From a bacterium (lineage in GTDB: Bacteria; Electryoneota; RPQS01), in the NCBI GenBank assembly GCA_036504735.1, contig DASXUQ010000005.1, positions 465,377-529,376 of the forward strand: a stretch of DNA of 64,000 nt, in the 5' to 3' direction. Of this stretch, positions 39,301-45,038 are shown piece by piece. The position numbers and the translations under genes were made by a program. The notes beneath the pieces are model-generated. The model saw only the letters and a list, made by a program, of their open reading frames with translations. It did no database searches and had not been told where the DNA came from. Position 1 is the first letter of the stretch. Every line of letters starts with the position of its first letter.

Positions 39301-39565
39301 TCTCCTGCCACCACTGCAATGCCTGATCATTGTTGGCAATCGCGTTTTGCCAGGCTGTCCAATCCGCCGGAGTGGGCAGAGAATCCTGTCCGTTGTTATC
39401 GCAGTCTCCCAGTCGGGGTGAGTGTTGTCCGCTATACCGGAAATAGCGCACGATGGAAATGGGATCATTGTAGCCACTGATGTCAAAGCCGTACACAATC
39501 GTGTAACTGCATCCTCCCAGCAATACACACCAAAGCGCCATCCAGCACAGTCTGCGCGAAATCAT
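33347..39565 (-). CDS. Giant surface protein: glycosidase-like N-terminus, beta-helices, T9SS sorting domain
   Basis: The protein has 2,072 residues with a strong GGAGG 8 nt before the ATG. The start MISRRLCWMALWCVLLGGC ends in a lipobox (LGGC). Residues about 25-850 look like a TIM-barrel glycosidase with a trailing beta-domain, rich in Trp and Tyr ('DVDGIMWYQGMSEPLWN'), but I cannot name the family. Two right-handed parallel beta-helix regions follow (about 880-1200 and 1400-1650), then a helical TPR-like linker (about 1760-1960). The last about 90 residues are a type-A T9SS sorting domain (NYPNPFNPNTEIRFDVP ... ASGLYVYRI). A lipobox together with a T9SS domain is unusual. It is second gene of the cargo operon, 27 bp after the beta-propeller gene, inside the integrative element. 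Confidence 0.85.
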   Translation of the reverse strand: MISRRLCWMALWCVLLGGCSYTIVYGFDISGYNDPISIVRYFRYSGQHSPRLGDCDNNGQDSLPTPADWTAWQNAIANNDQALQWWQEMGMTNLYVWYEPSDYGRVNGMSMHVMTDHWPDQMFKYVESKALFTHTAYTDWYEYCDSLKNWGTITSRVRADISATEINQRVLAVDPSAGPGPFWKPGGGFSSWGGWGAREARWRDNWQVNDCVMPMHFKLTQKIEADGPNSLPTDTVAIFYWIVGITDYDRKLYGGSALAHTDVKYVRYPGIPIRLGDVGPDPRYFFSWSYSITPSAGSGQFVALGDSFNILTLPADEWWLRDGPHMFGRAAKGPGSNPVAFQIDYTGHHTYYLYSVEACDEGYYRLFRSGADTTTYQTLIASSFRNEAQASGGALKSWYIDEPNPRMLESYAKVNQILQHNDAPPFFINGHEHRNGNTGGTDSLYYYADSLGVKIPVKMEEFDIYGNWDHCNPLQNWGSITQFLHTTSATDTPYVHLTIDPNPCGTYEGVPNQFAGWMSLQATFDAHIWGEKGVLDRARNDGTPIPASWDNRYDMDLLRQTKFVHDHGSKSWALIAGGADHATTPDYVEQLRKPSGNEVKLSAWLAVACDVDGIMWYQGMSEPLWNASDTLLGNYAQGLMEWGLSASDDSPTAVGTFCNANSRFAFRTPRYYAAKKVCNDIHRIAPVLEPLRFVRTYASRAFGYNYNDFSSDSTWVGRDYLNNASPPSYVALIETRKKNSYTQQYTEWENWAASYVQVSRFMTPNVGPDDYWFLIVNRRAQDDESRQVELTVKDVLHPELEYRVDRVLADSSTLADHAPQNRRIIKVILQPGEAELVHFYPADTTDWIIDNESAVIFAPQYFHRNIVIRGNGSLTIQPNIAALRDSFLVGTTWRYRYDSVATVTFWEGKGIRFEGTSPGRHLNIVGNDSIKIRLQPANADKLWDGITVEQASSCQISLHHADIQGAKVGLSLENNDFSPFDNPWATIDHCAFSRCGTGLSMTPGVRADIDSSAFSENATGIWCSGSSLTMDGSTVTRNRVNGACLLPNADGQFTHDAFTDNGATTEIDPLHKAPGALSLYGSTARLKCCNISGNKGCGISALSSTVVMGDASYLDPLWGGNRIIDNYSGSVQISAILSTLVMINGRNLITGVANQPWIYAPRTDAQTTVTRDWRYNAWGTSVADTVHHHVPADAWIDGIIPSWSLCSFTANVDTAITPADASFGYGLHQLAKADYDSARIGFKSTISSASRTTFGQSGIQGVLTADLSASTPSVSTLYFKQLADTATFRPTKREARSAQAWSLAYAGDINGAQTVLEAMRDSSVTDTERVDAHIDLLTLELLRQNQDTADFVSAGELEAVQDSISYLIASLSKWTRYAITDSTVMYAPCRVDSTIDIAQGGTLVIKPYPGIKNATVSFAPDAYLMVEGFDWQQPRGKLYVQGEADNPVILNWDSSGNWVNLESICGYVDLKHAILQGQGWSNSNDNPNEWSTRRPIFKADSCTFRTFDEGLWCWGTDSSSYIKNSVLENMGGCGVNDPNGLGFGTGLALVDGGYLKIENCDIRNSGDVGVFSYYNDTDLCISNSIIRGSKNYGLLNWEGGNLSLECTEITDNGDSLADVWVEDGTVDLVGAHSQVSDSSGTLLYSADPSLVDLGDGENEFTLITGTGRYLKSGDTTDTWDIGMNTWSPITPADSTFYSYLWPTTPARWLVDTSLATYIGCDQAGTASFGQGNNFIIPGEEQQAGTDSRPEDSKRLSASSVVLSPSPVVSKVSGETTKAASPAGPVTKSLSSLKKRSVNRAELLRVHHEELAQWREAKAVGKRSDTQASARETMKFLADHPDSKLAPAALVNLSKLARKGDAEQTVSTFLSQQARSLVDPEQKKLAQRLSFVAKAKEGRPAEALAGLEELMETARTPRDSIQALADAMGVYFFNRHDQAVRPRNARVRSANVHELVQRVSELARILDNPALAAKGKSAAIPKEYRLYQNYPNPFNPNTEIRFDVPDAVRVELKVFNILGQEVAKLIDEVRPAGVYRLTWDSRTTSGASVASGLYVYRIKAGNFVDAKKMMLIR

Positions 39566-39592
39566 AGACCGCCTCCAAGTTAAGCCTGTTGA

Positions 39593-41116
39593 TCACTTCA
39601 ACAAGAGAAGTTTCGTGGTCGCCGATTGCTTGCGGGCAGTAGCCCGCAGAAAGTAGACGCCGGTGCTCAGATCGGTTGCGTTCAGCCGGAGGTGCATCTG
39701 CAAAGATGTCACCTTCACAACCTGATGGTAAACCGATTGCCCGGCTATATTGTACAGGTTAAGATCCACCAGTTCCGTAAAGTCCGGCAGGGTCAGGTTG
39801 ATGGTGGCTGTGCCGTTGAAGGGGTTGGGAAAGACCGAAAGGCGGAAGGACGAAGGCGGAAGGATGACCGGATCGTCGGCAGCGGCATGCCAGTCCCGGT
39901 TGCCCGCCACGATGACGGCCTTGCCCCGTTGACCGTCGTTATTGCCGCTGATTCCGCCCACGCCGAAATCATCCACACCGTCACCGTTCACATCTCCTAA
40001 GCCAGTAACCATGCTCACACCCGGCAGATTCAACGGAGTCTGATGGCCGGTGACGGACAGCAAGGGGTAGCGATAGAGGTCCGGATGACCTAAGTACAAC
40101 GAAGCATAACCGCCCCAACCTGCCAAGTCGTCTCGCGCAAAGAAGTCGTTGAAGCCGTCTCCATTGATGTCTCCTGCACTATGTATATCAAGCGCGAACG
40201 CAGCAAACACGAGCGTGGCGTTGGCCGCATGCGGCAAGCTATCCCCGCCGAAATACACATCTATCAAGCTGTCGTGCGGCATACAAACCTCTGCCCGTCC
40301 ATCGCCGTTCAGGTCGTTGATCACGGCTGGTTGAATCGCATCGAAGTTTGGCCAGATTTGATCTGGAAACGTATCTGGCTGCGAGCTGCCCCGGAAGATG
40401 CGAAAGGAGGGTTGCGGACTGAGGGGATTGGTAATAAAATCGGCAAAATGGTCGCCGTCTATGTCACCGAACCCCAAGGCCAGCACTTCTTGAGGTATAC
40501 CGGCAGGACTATGGCGAATCCAGTCCGGCAGACTGTCCATCGGGCTTCCGCCATAGAAAATCTCCGCATAATCGTTGTTCGGCTCGTAATTATTGTAGAA
40601 GTAAAGATCCTCAAACCCGTCGCCGTTGAAATCCCCCATGAAGCGAGGATACAGGTGCCAGCCGGTATGGAACACCAGATCCGGCAACGTGTCCCCCTGC
40701 GGCCCGCCGTAGTAGATCTCGTTGCGCACAATGTGATAGTCTTCCGCCTGCTCAAAACAGAGCATGAAGTCTTTGTAGCCGTCACCGTTCAGATCGGCGT
40801 TGGTGTGGGCGTCAGTCAGGATGTAGTCGGTCTGAGGATTGGCCCGTTTGGTCCAGTAGGGCACCGTATCGGGCGGATTGCCGCCATGGAAGAACTCAAT
40901 ATAGCCCTCCTGAGTCCCGCCCGGGCGCGTCACACCGTAAGCCCACACCAGAAAATCGGCGTAGCCGTCATCATTCTGGTCGCCCAACGGCATGATCCCC
41001 GCATAGTGGCTGCTGTCCGTCACGCCTTCCCGCTGCCAGATCACGTTCATCGGCTGGGCATAGACAGACGTTACCACCACACAGCAGAATACCAGCGTTT
41101 GCAAAAAGGCGTTCAT
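39593..41116 (-). CDS. FG-GAP beta-propeller protein with T9SS sorting domain
   Basis: The protein has 507 residues from the ATG at 41116; the longer TTG frame adds 6. Its signal peptide is MNAFLQTLVFCCVVVTSVYA. Seven Ca2+-loop motifs of the DxNGDGxxD type (DQNDDGYAD, DLNGDGYKD, DFNGDGFED, DIDGDHFAD, DLNGDGRAE, DINGDGFND, DVNGDGVDD) predict a seven-bladed integrin-alpha-like propeller. The C-terminus is a T9SS sorting domain (FPNPFNGTATINLTLP ... STGVYFLRA). The family serves in adhesion or ligand binding; the partner is unknown. It is first gene of the element's cargo operon, directly preceded by a terminator-like leader. Confidence 0.9.
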   Translation of the reverse strand: MNAFLQTLVFCCVVVTSVYAQPMNVIWQREGVTDSSHYAGIMPLGDQNDDGYADFLVWAYGVTRPGGTQEGYIEFFHGGNPPDTVPYWTKRANPQTDYILTDAHTNADLNGDGYKDFMLCFEQAEDYHIVRNEIYYGGPQGDTLPDLVFHTGWHLYPRFMGDFNGDGFEDLYFYNNYEPNNDYAEIFYGGSPMDSLPDWIRHSPAGIPQEVLALGFGDIDGDHFADFITNPLSPQPSFRIFRGSSQPDTFPDQIWPNFDAIQPAVINDLNGDGRAEVCMPHDSLIDVYFGGDSLPHAANATLVFAAFALDIHSAGDINGDGFNDFFARDDLAGWGGYASLYLGHPDLYRYPLLSVTGHQTPLNLPGVSMVTGLGDVNGDGVDDFGVGGISGNNDGQRGKAVIVAGNRDWHAAADDPVILPPSSFRLSVFPNPFNGTATINLTLPDFTELVDLNLYNIAGQSVYHQVVKVTSLQMHLRLNATDLSTGVYFLRATARKQSATTKLLLLK

Positions 41117-41140
41117 GTTCGATCCCCGTGTCAAGCAATT

Positions 41141-41197
41141 TAAAACAAAAAACGGCGAACCCCTTACCTACCGCCCACAGGTTTCAAAAGGATTCGC
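41141..41197 (-). promoter_or_regulatory. Terminator/attenuator-like leader before the cargo operon
   Basis: On the minus strand a bulged rod-like hairpin (GGCGAA, CCTT and ACCT pairing with AGGT, AAGG and TTCGCC) is followed by GTTTTTTGTTTT. Only 24 nt separate the U-run from the ATG at 41116, too little for a separate promoter. Expression of the two cargo genes therefore probably needs read-through of this terminator. Confidence 0.6.
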
Positions 41198-41207
41198 CAT
41201 CTGGATC

Positions 41208-41236
41208 TTGTATATCATATTCAGAGCACGATCAAA
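41208..41236 (-). promoter_or_regulatory. Possible promoter of the cargo operon
   Basis: On the minus strand TATACA is preceded at 16 bp by TTTGAT. The match is weak. If used, it gives an about 85-nt leader containing the attenuator-like hairpin. Confidence 0.35.
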
Positions 41237-41700
41237 ACGTCTTGTGCTATCAATCTACAGCACATAAGGTTAGAAATCAATAGGCTGGCAGTCGTGTTCG
41301 CTGTCTCTGTTATCACAATCTATTTGTTCCTCTTGAACTTGCCATAGCAGCTTGCCTTGATCGAGGCATATTGCTGTGCCAGCGCTCAGGATCCGGGGCA
41401 ACGGGTGGAGGTACGTTCTGCGCCTCTCCGCTTCGGGACATCGCCTCTGAACGTATAGGTTCATCAGCGCACAGGCGCTTCGCCGCCTTTACCTGCCGCC
41501 CTCTTGGCGGTCCGAGCCCTCGACTTTCTCACCGTAATCCGCCTGCGCCGTGATGAAAAACCCGATCTGTCGAGTGAATGCGCGGCGCCTGGGCCTTCTA
41601 TCGTCCTCTGTGCGCCTGTCTGTCTATGCAGGCGGGGAGATCGCAGGTTAGAGGTGCGTTTCTGCAAATCGTCCAAGCGGTGTCGGGTTCAGGTAAAGAG

Positions 41701-41728
41701 ACGGGCCAGAGCGTGTGCCCTGACCCGT
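41701..41728 (-). terminator. Terminator candidate after the 251-residue gene
   Basis: A 12-bp stem with one mismatch-type pair (ACGGGTCAGGGC with GCTCTGGCCCGT, loop ACAC) is followed by CTCTTTA on the minus strand, 25 bp after the stop codon. Confidence 0.5.
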
Positions 41729-41753
41729 TAAGGTCAATCCGTCGCGGTGGGTA

Positions 41754-42509
41754 CTACTTACGCTTCTTCGGCGATCCGCTTTCTGTAGCGTAGGCATACG
41801 CTCCCGATCCGAGGTCGTGAAAATGCGTGATGCGTTCGCCGGGCAGCAATCGAGCGCGCACCTCGGCGGGAATCTTGGCCTGCTCTTCGGCCTCACGTTC
41901 GGCCTTTTCCCGCTCCTTTGCCGTGAACCGTTCAATGAATTCCTGCACCTTGGGCGGGTACGGCCGGCCCTTGCGGGCTACTTCGGGGAAGTGGTACTCC
42001 AGCGCGAACTCCAGCCCGTAACGCCGCGCCAGATCCGCAAGCGTCTCTATGTTATCGTCCACTTCAACAACTACGGCTCCCTCGGCGCTTTCTGCCCATA
42101 TGAACGCAGCGCCTTCCATGTCTCCCGCAAATGCGAACGCGGTCGGGGTCTCCCCGTACCGGTTGTTTCCGGGGTAACTGAGCGCGTGGATCGTGCCTTT
42201 GGCAATCGTGGTAAGCAATCCGTCCACGTCGTCGCCTGTCACCCGGAGGCTCTGCGCCGCACGCGTCTGCTCAGTACATTCCACGCGCCACGGCTTGCCG
42301 TCCGCCCGAACCACTTCCGCTGTCCACTGCACGCCGATTCTGAGCTTGAACCCAAGTTGACGCAACTGGTCAAAATCGTCCGGTTGATTGTAGCCAGTTT
42401 CGCCATTCACCTGAACATCAAGCGTCGCGCCGAACAAAGCGGCAAGCAACGCCTTGGGGGTCTGCTCCACGGTGAAATCGCCGGGAGTCCCTACGGTTAC
42501 CTTCGACAT
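41754..42509 (-). CDS. Element-encoded protein of unknown function (251 residues)
   Basis: No family is recognised. The ATG has a strong ribosome-binding site (AAGGAGAGGATT). The protein is soluble and mixed alpha/beta in character; a Lys/Glu-rich helix (about 192-215, 'ERFTAKEREKAEREAEEQAK') probably forms a coiled coil, and the tail is basic (SPKKRK). It is the last gene of the block before the cargo operon and has its own well-formed promoter 190 bp upstream, so its expression may be controlled separately from the replication genes. Confidence 0.7.
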   Translation of the reverse strand: MSKVTVGTPGDFTVEQTPKALLAALFGATLDVQVNGETGYNQPDDFDQLRQLGFKLRIGVQWTAEVVRADGKPWRVECTEQTRAAQSLRVTGDDVDGLLTTIAKGTIHALSYPGNNRYGETPTAFAFAGDMEGAAFIWAESAEGAVVVEVDDNIETLADLARRYGLEFALEYHFPEVARKGRPYPPKVQEFIERFTAKEREKAEREAEEQAKIPAEVRARLLPGERITHFHDLGSGAYAYATESGSPKKRK

Positions 42510-42551
42510 AATCCTCTCCTTGGGTTGGAGAGGGTTAGCGCAACTGACCGG

Positions 42552-42581
42552 TTGACAACGGAGGTGCCGATTTCGTATATT
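42552..42581 (+). promoter_or_regulatory. Plus-strand promoter inside the leader of the 251-residue gene
   Basis: A perfect TTGACA is followed by an 18-bp spacer and TATATT. It is the only good plus-strand promoter in the element. Its transcript would run antisense to the leader and then to the genes at 42875 and 43375. Confidence 0.55.
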
Positions 42582-42590
42582 ATCCGCTGT
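42573..42590 (+). promoter_or_regulatory. Candidate operator over the plus-strand promoter (copy 2)
   Basis: TCGTATATTATCCGCTGT covers the -10 box and the start point, exactly as copy 1 (33135-33152, minus) does at the regulator promoter; 17 of 18 bases agree. Confidence 0.5.
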
Positions 42591-42705
42591 CTGTCGGGGG
42601 TTGATACCTAACCCTCGGTTGGCCTCGGCCTGGTCGGTGCTCGTAACACTGGCCGGGCGTCTTTATGGACAAAACTCAAACACAATAACACTTGTCTTAT
42701 ACACC

Positions 42706-42734
42706 AATATACGGCAGTAATTGGCAAAAGTCAA
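42706..42734 (-). promoter_or_regulatory. Promoter of the 251-residue gene
   Basis: TTGACT, a 17-bp spacer and TATATT are seen on the minus strand. The expected start near 42699 gives a long leader of about 190 nt, which passes over the opposing plus-strand promoter. Confidence 0.65.
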
Positions 42735-42874
42735 GCGTCTCCCATCTACAGAGTTATGTACCTCTTAGCAGTCATCTGCTATGCTGTTTGGAGATTCACC
42801 TGTGTCTGACAACCGTAGGCAGAGCGCTCCGCTCGTCGCCTGTCTCCCTCTATTCAGGCTGCTCGGCAATTGTT

Positions 42875-43348
42875 TCACGCGCGCGAAGAGTGCCGCGAAT
42901 GGTATCGCTTGAATGCTTTTACGAGGTACGTGCCATTCGCCGCGTCAACCCAGTCCACTCCATGTTTCTGCAAATACTTATCAATTACCCACGCTCTCGG
43001 ATCTCTGGCGTCGCCCCTGCGCCCTGCCAATTGGCGCTCAATCTCGATTTTCACGCGCAATAGGCCTAAGATAATCATCTGTTGATGCTTGGCAAAGTAC
43101 CACGACGCTGCAAAGGCAGAGTCTTGCGAGATCCATCTCCGCAGCGTGCGCGTGCCGGCTTTCACCATGGCGGCGATTTCGATGTCCGTGTGGAGTGGGC
43201 AGTTGGTTCGCGCGTGAATCGCGACCTCCTTCATGAAAGCGATCCTCTGCCGCGACCTCGTGGCGTTCCCGCGCGACGGTGGTGCTGCTTCAATGTAGAT
43301 ATGCAGGAAGGGCGTTAGCGGGAAAACCGGGTTTTGAACAATTGGCAT
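42875..43348 (-). CDS. Element-encoded protein of unknown function, HTH-like centre
   Basis: The protein has 157 residues; the true start may be an internal ATG near residue 39 (MKEVAIHARTN), since the first 38 residues look unstructured and no clear ribosome-binding site precedes 43348. The centre (DIEIAAMVKAGTRTLRRWIS) reads like a helix-turn-helix, followed by basic helices. This layout is loosely reminiscent of small phage terminase or phage DNA-binding proteins, but the match is too weak to call. It begins 26 bp after the 270-residue gene. Confidence 0.5.
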   Translation of the reverse strand: MPIVQNPVFPLTPFLHIYIEAAPPSRGNATRSRQRIAFMKEVAIHARTNCPLHTDIEIAAMVKAGTRTLRRWISQDSAFAASWYFAKHQQMIILGLLRVKIEIERQLAGRRGDARDPRAWVIDKYLQKHGVDWVDAANGTYLVKAFKRYHSRHSSRA

Positions 43349-43374
43349 GGTCGGCTCGGAGTGTAGGGTGTAAC

Positions 43375-44187
43375 CTATACGAGTGGGGGACGTCGTTGCC
43401 GTTCTACTCGGTCAGGCACGACCTCCGTCACCACTGACCGGCCAGATCGGACCGTGACAGAAGTGCCACTGTCTTTGACACCTCCTTGGACAGTGATCAT
43501 GTATCTTCCGCCCGGAAGGTGCTCGGGCGTGGTTAGGAGTACATCGTAGAAGTGCGGCCCTCCCTGGACGCTGAACTCCTGCTCTTCACCCACCCAATGA
43601 TAACTGGCGTCGGTGATCGATGTTATGCCCGCACGCAGAAACACACTCACTTTGTCCGCCGCACTGCTTTCAATCTCTAACGTAGCCTGCACACGCAATG
43701 CTTTTCCGCCGCTCGTGGTTACGGTGGTCGTCAGGTCGGAAAGGGTCGTGTAACTCGTGCTGCTGATGATAACCGGTTCATCGAGTGGACTTCCGTCGTA
43801 ACTGTGCTGCACCAGATTCCCGATGCCCGTGCTGCCTGAGATTAGCTTGGGTTGCCCTTCTTCCCATGGTGTGACGGTAACGGCGAAAGCCTGATTGCCG
43901 ACAACCATAACCATCTCGTGGGAGGTGTCTGCTTGCCCCGCACGGTTGCGCGCTACGAAGAGCTTGCTTCCTCCGCGCTGTATGACATTGGGGGGACCAC
44001 TCAATACCTCCTGATGAAGTCCGCGCCGAGCCCCTGGCTGCGGATTGCGCCTCACCACTTGCTGCACCGCAAGGTGGAAGTCAGGATCACTCCTCAACAG
44101 TCCGAGTACCGCTGCCCTGAATTCGCTTTGCGTGGTGAACGTGATGGTTCCGGTTTCTTTCTTTCCGGATTCGCTGCCTTGTCCCAT
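43375..44187 (-). CDS. Element-encoded protein of unknown function (270 residues)
   Basis: A good AAGGAG lies 6 nt before the ATG. The N-terminus is short and charged; from about residue 85 the sequence turns beta-rich and low in Cys, with Thr/Ser/Val repeats (SSTSYTTLSDLTTTVTTSGG) and a sandwich-like end (GGRYMITVQGGVKDSGTSV). There is no signal peptide or membrane segment. The beta-rich half could belong to a fibre-, tail- or shell-like protein, but no family is recognised. It lies between the replication block and the 157-residue gene. Confidence 0.65.
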   Translation of the reverse strand: MGQGSESGKKETGTITFTTQSEFRAAVLGLLRSDPDFHLAVQQVVRRNPQPGARRGLHQEVLSGPPNVIQRGGSKLFVARNRAGQADTSHEMVMVVGNQAFAVTVTPWEEGQPKLISGSTGIGNLVQHSYDGSPLDEPVIISSTSYTTLSDLTTTVTTSGGKALRVQATLEIESSAADKVSVFLRAGITSITDASYHWVGEEQEFSVQGGPHFYDVLLTTPEHLPGGRYMITVQGGVKDSGTSVTVRSGRSVVTEVVPDRVERQRRPPLV

Positions 44188-44317
44188 GTTAACTCCTTAT
44201 CTTCTCGGTTATTGCGCCGCACCGCGCGATCCGGTAGGGCGGTTGCCCTGCGATGTTGTTGCCTGGTATCCCTCATTTCGAATGATCACCGGGAACTTAG
44301 GGCGTTGACGCGCTGCG

Positions 44318-44689
44318 TCAAGCCTCCGCGCTCTCCTGCCCAATCCGCCGCCGCCTTCCTCGCCGGCGCGTGGGCGGATCGTCCTCGTCAGTGTCGATCT
44401 CGACGGGGTCCGCGCTTCTGACAAAGGGCTTGGCGTCGGCCATGACCGCCGCTGTGATTTCGGAAATCGACTCCGCGAGGCTGGGGTCCGCTTTGGCGGC
44501 GCGCGCGCGGTCTATCCGCTGCTGCATAAACCCGTCCACGGACCAACGCTCAAATCTATACTCTTCGCCGTGCACGCCTCGCCCTGGAATCGTCAACCAT
44601 ACAAACAGGTGACGGTGCGCCAACACCCACGCGGGTTTGACACCAAGCTTTTGAGCTACTTCCGCTGCTGTATACGGTGACAGGTTCAA
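44318..44689 (-). CDS. Small MerR/excisionase-like DNA-binding protein
   Basis: The protein has 123 residues and needs a TTG start; no ATG is available near the N-terminus. A helix-turn-helix at the front (YTAAEVAQKLGVKPAWVLAH) and a wing-like EEYRFERWSVDGFM fit the HTH_17/excisionase group. The C-terminus is acidic (EIDTDEDD) and then very basic (RRRGRRRR). It begins 15 bp after the DnaB-N-like gene ends and is probably in the same operon. It may be a second directionality or replication-control factor. Confidence 0.6.
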   Translation of the reverse strand: MNLSPYTAAEVAQKLGVKPAWVLAHRHLFVWLTIPGRGVHGEEYRFERWSVDGFMQQRIDRARAAKADPSLAESISEITAAVMADAKPFVRSADPVEIDTDEDDPPTRRRGRRRRIGQESAEA

Positions 44690-44704
44690 GGGTTCCGATA
44701 GGGG

Positions 44705-45016
44705 TTAGAACGGCAATTCTTCGAAGTCCAGAGGCGGGAGGTCTGTCGGTTCCGGTTCGCCGGTGATGATGCTTTGGACATATGCGCGGCTCGGCATGCC
44801 ATCGCGGGCACTGGCCTTTGAAAGCTGCTGCATGATGTTGTCCAGTGTGGGTGCAACCCGTTGGGCGGATAAGTCGCTCAGTGCGCGCCAGAGGTGACGG
44901 TGGCGATTATCCAGCCAGCGCGCGCCGGAGATGAGCGCGGCTGGAATGGACCGTCCGGAGATGACAGCGTGAAGGGCGTCGCGCTCGATCTGGTCTTGTG
45001 GTTTTCGTTTTGCCAT
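44705..45016 (-). CDS. Free-standing DnaB-N-terminal-domain-like protein with SSB-like tail
   Basis: The protein has 103 residues. Residues about 10-85 follow the pattern of the DnaB helicase N-terminal domain (short helix 'RDALHAVISG', then HRHLWRALSDL aligned with DnaB's HxxIFxAI, then VAPTLDNIMQQLSK aligned with VDLxTVAEQLK). There is no ATPase part. The last residues DFEELPF copy the acidic C-terminal tip of single-stranded-DNA-binding proteins ([DE][DE]LPF or IPF). The gene starts 22 bp after the element's dnaB, which ends in a similar tip. I infer a helicase- or primase-interacting modulator. Confidence 0.6.
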   Translation of the reverse strand: MAKRKPQDQIERDALHAVISGRSIPAALISGARWLDNRHRHLWRALSDLSAQRVAPTLDNIMQQLSKASARDGMPSRAYVQSIITGEPEPTDLPPLDFEELPF

Positions 45017-45038
45017 GGGATCTTGAGGTTCTCCGCGC

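Larger units (their letters stand above)
41117..41753. other. Regulatory and unassigned region upstream of the cargo operon
   Basis: This 637-bp stretch contains the attenuator-like leader (41141-41197), a weak promoter (41208-41236) and the terminator of the 251-residue gene (41701-41728). Two short minus frames, 41464-41676 (70 residues, Arg-rich) and 41270-41464 (64 residues), overlap as TGATG and could be coupled small genes. They have no recognisable content and the first needs a TTG start, so I do not call them. An origin of replication could also lie here, but no iterons were seen. Confidence 0.5.
42510..42874. other. Switch-like intergenic region with face-to-face promoters
   Basis: This 365-bp gap holds a minus promoter (42706-42734) for the 251-residue gene, a plus promoter (42552-42581) pointing the opposite way, and the second copy of the operator-like motif. 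No convincing plus-strand gene lies downstream of the plus promoter. Confidence 0.6.

Noticed and set aside
41153-41197. Cyclic-di-GMP (GEMM-I) riboswitch before the cargo operon
   Set aside because: GGTAGGTAAGGGGTT resembles the 3' part of the GEMM-I aptamer, but the conserved central GACGCAAAGC-like segment and the second stem are missing.
41270-41676. Two coupled small genes on the minus strand
   Set aside because: The TGATG overlap is suggestive, but the first needs a TTG start, neither has a clear ribosome-binding site or recognisable content, and a terminator of the upstream gene precedes them.
42692-43063. Possible plus-strand gene (123 residues) served by the plus promoter at 42552
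   Set aside because: It needs a TTG start without a ribosome-binding site and its Ser/Cys-rich translation overlaps the minus-strand 157-residue gene; an antisense RNA is a better explanation.
42875-43348. Small terminase subunit
   Set aside because: The helix-turn-helix-like centre and basic helices are compatible, but no terminase signature was seen and no large subunit is present.
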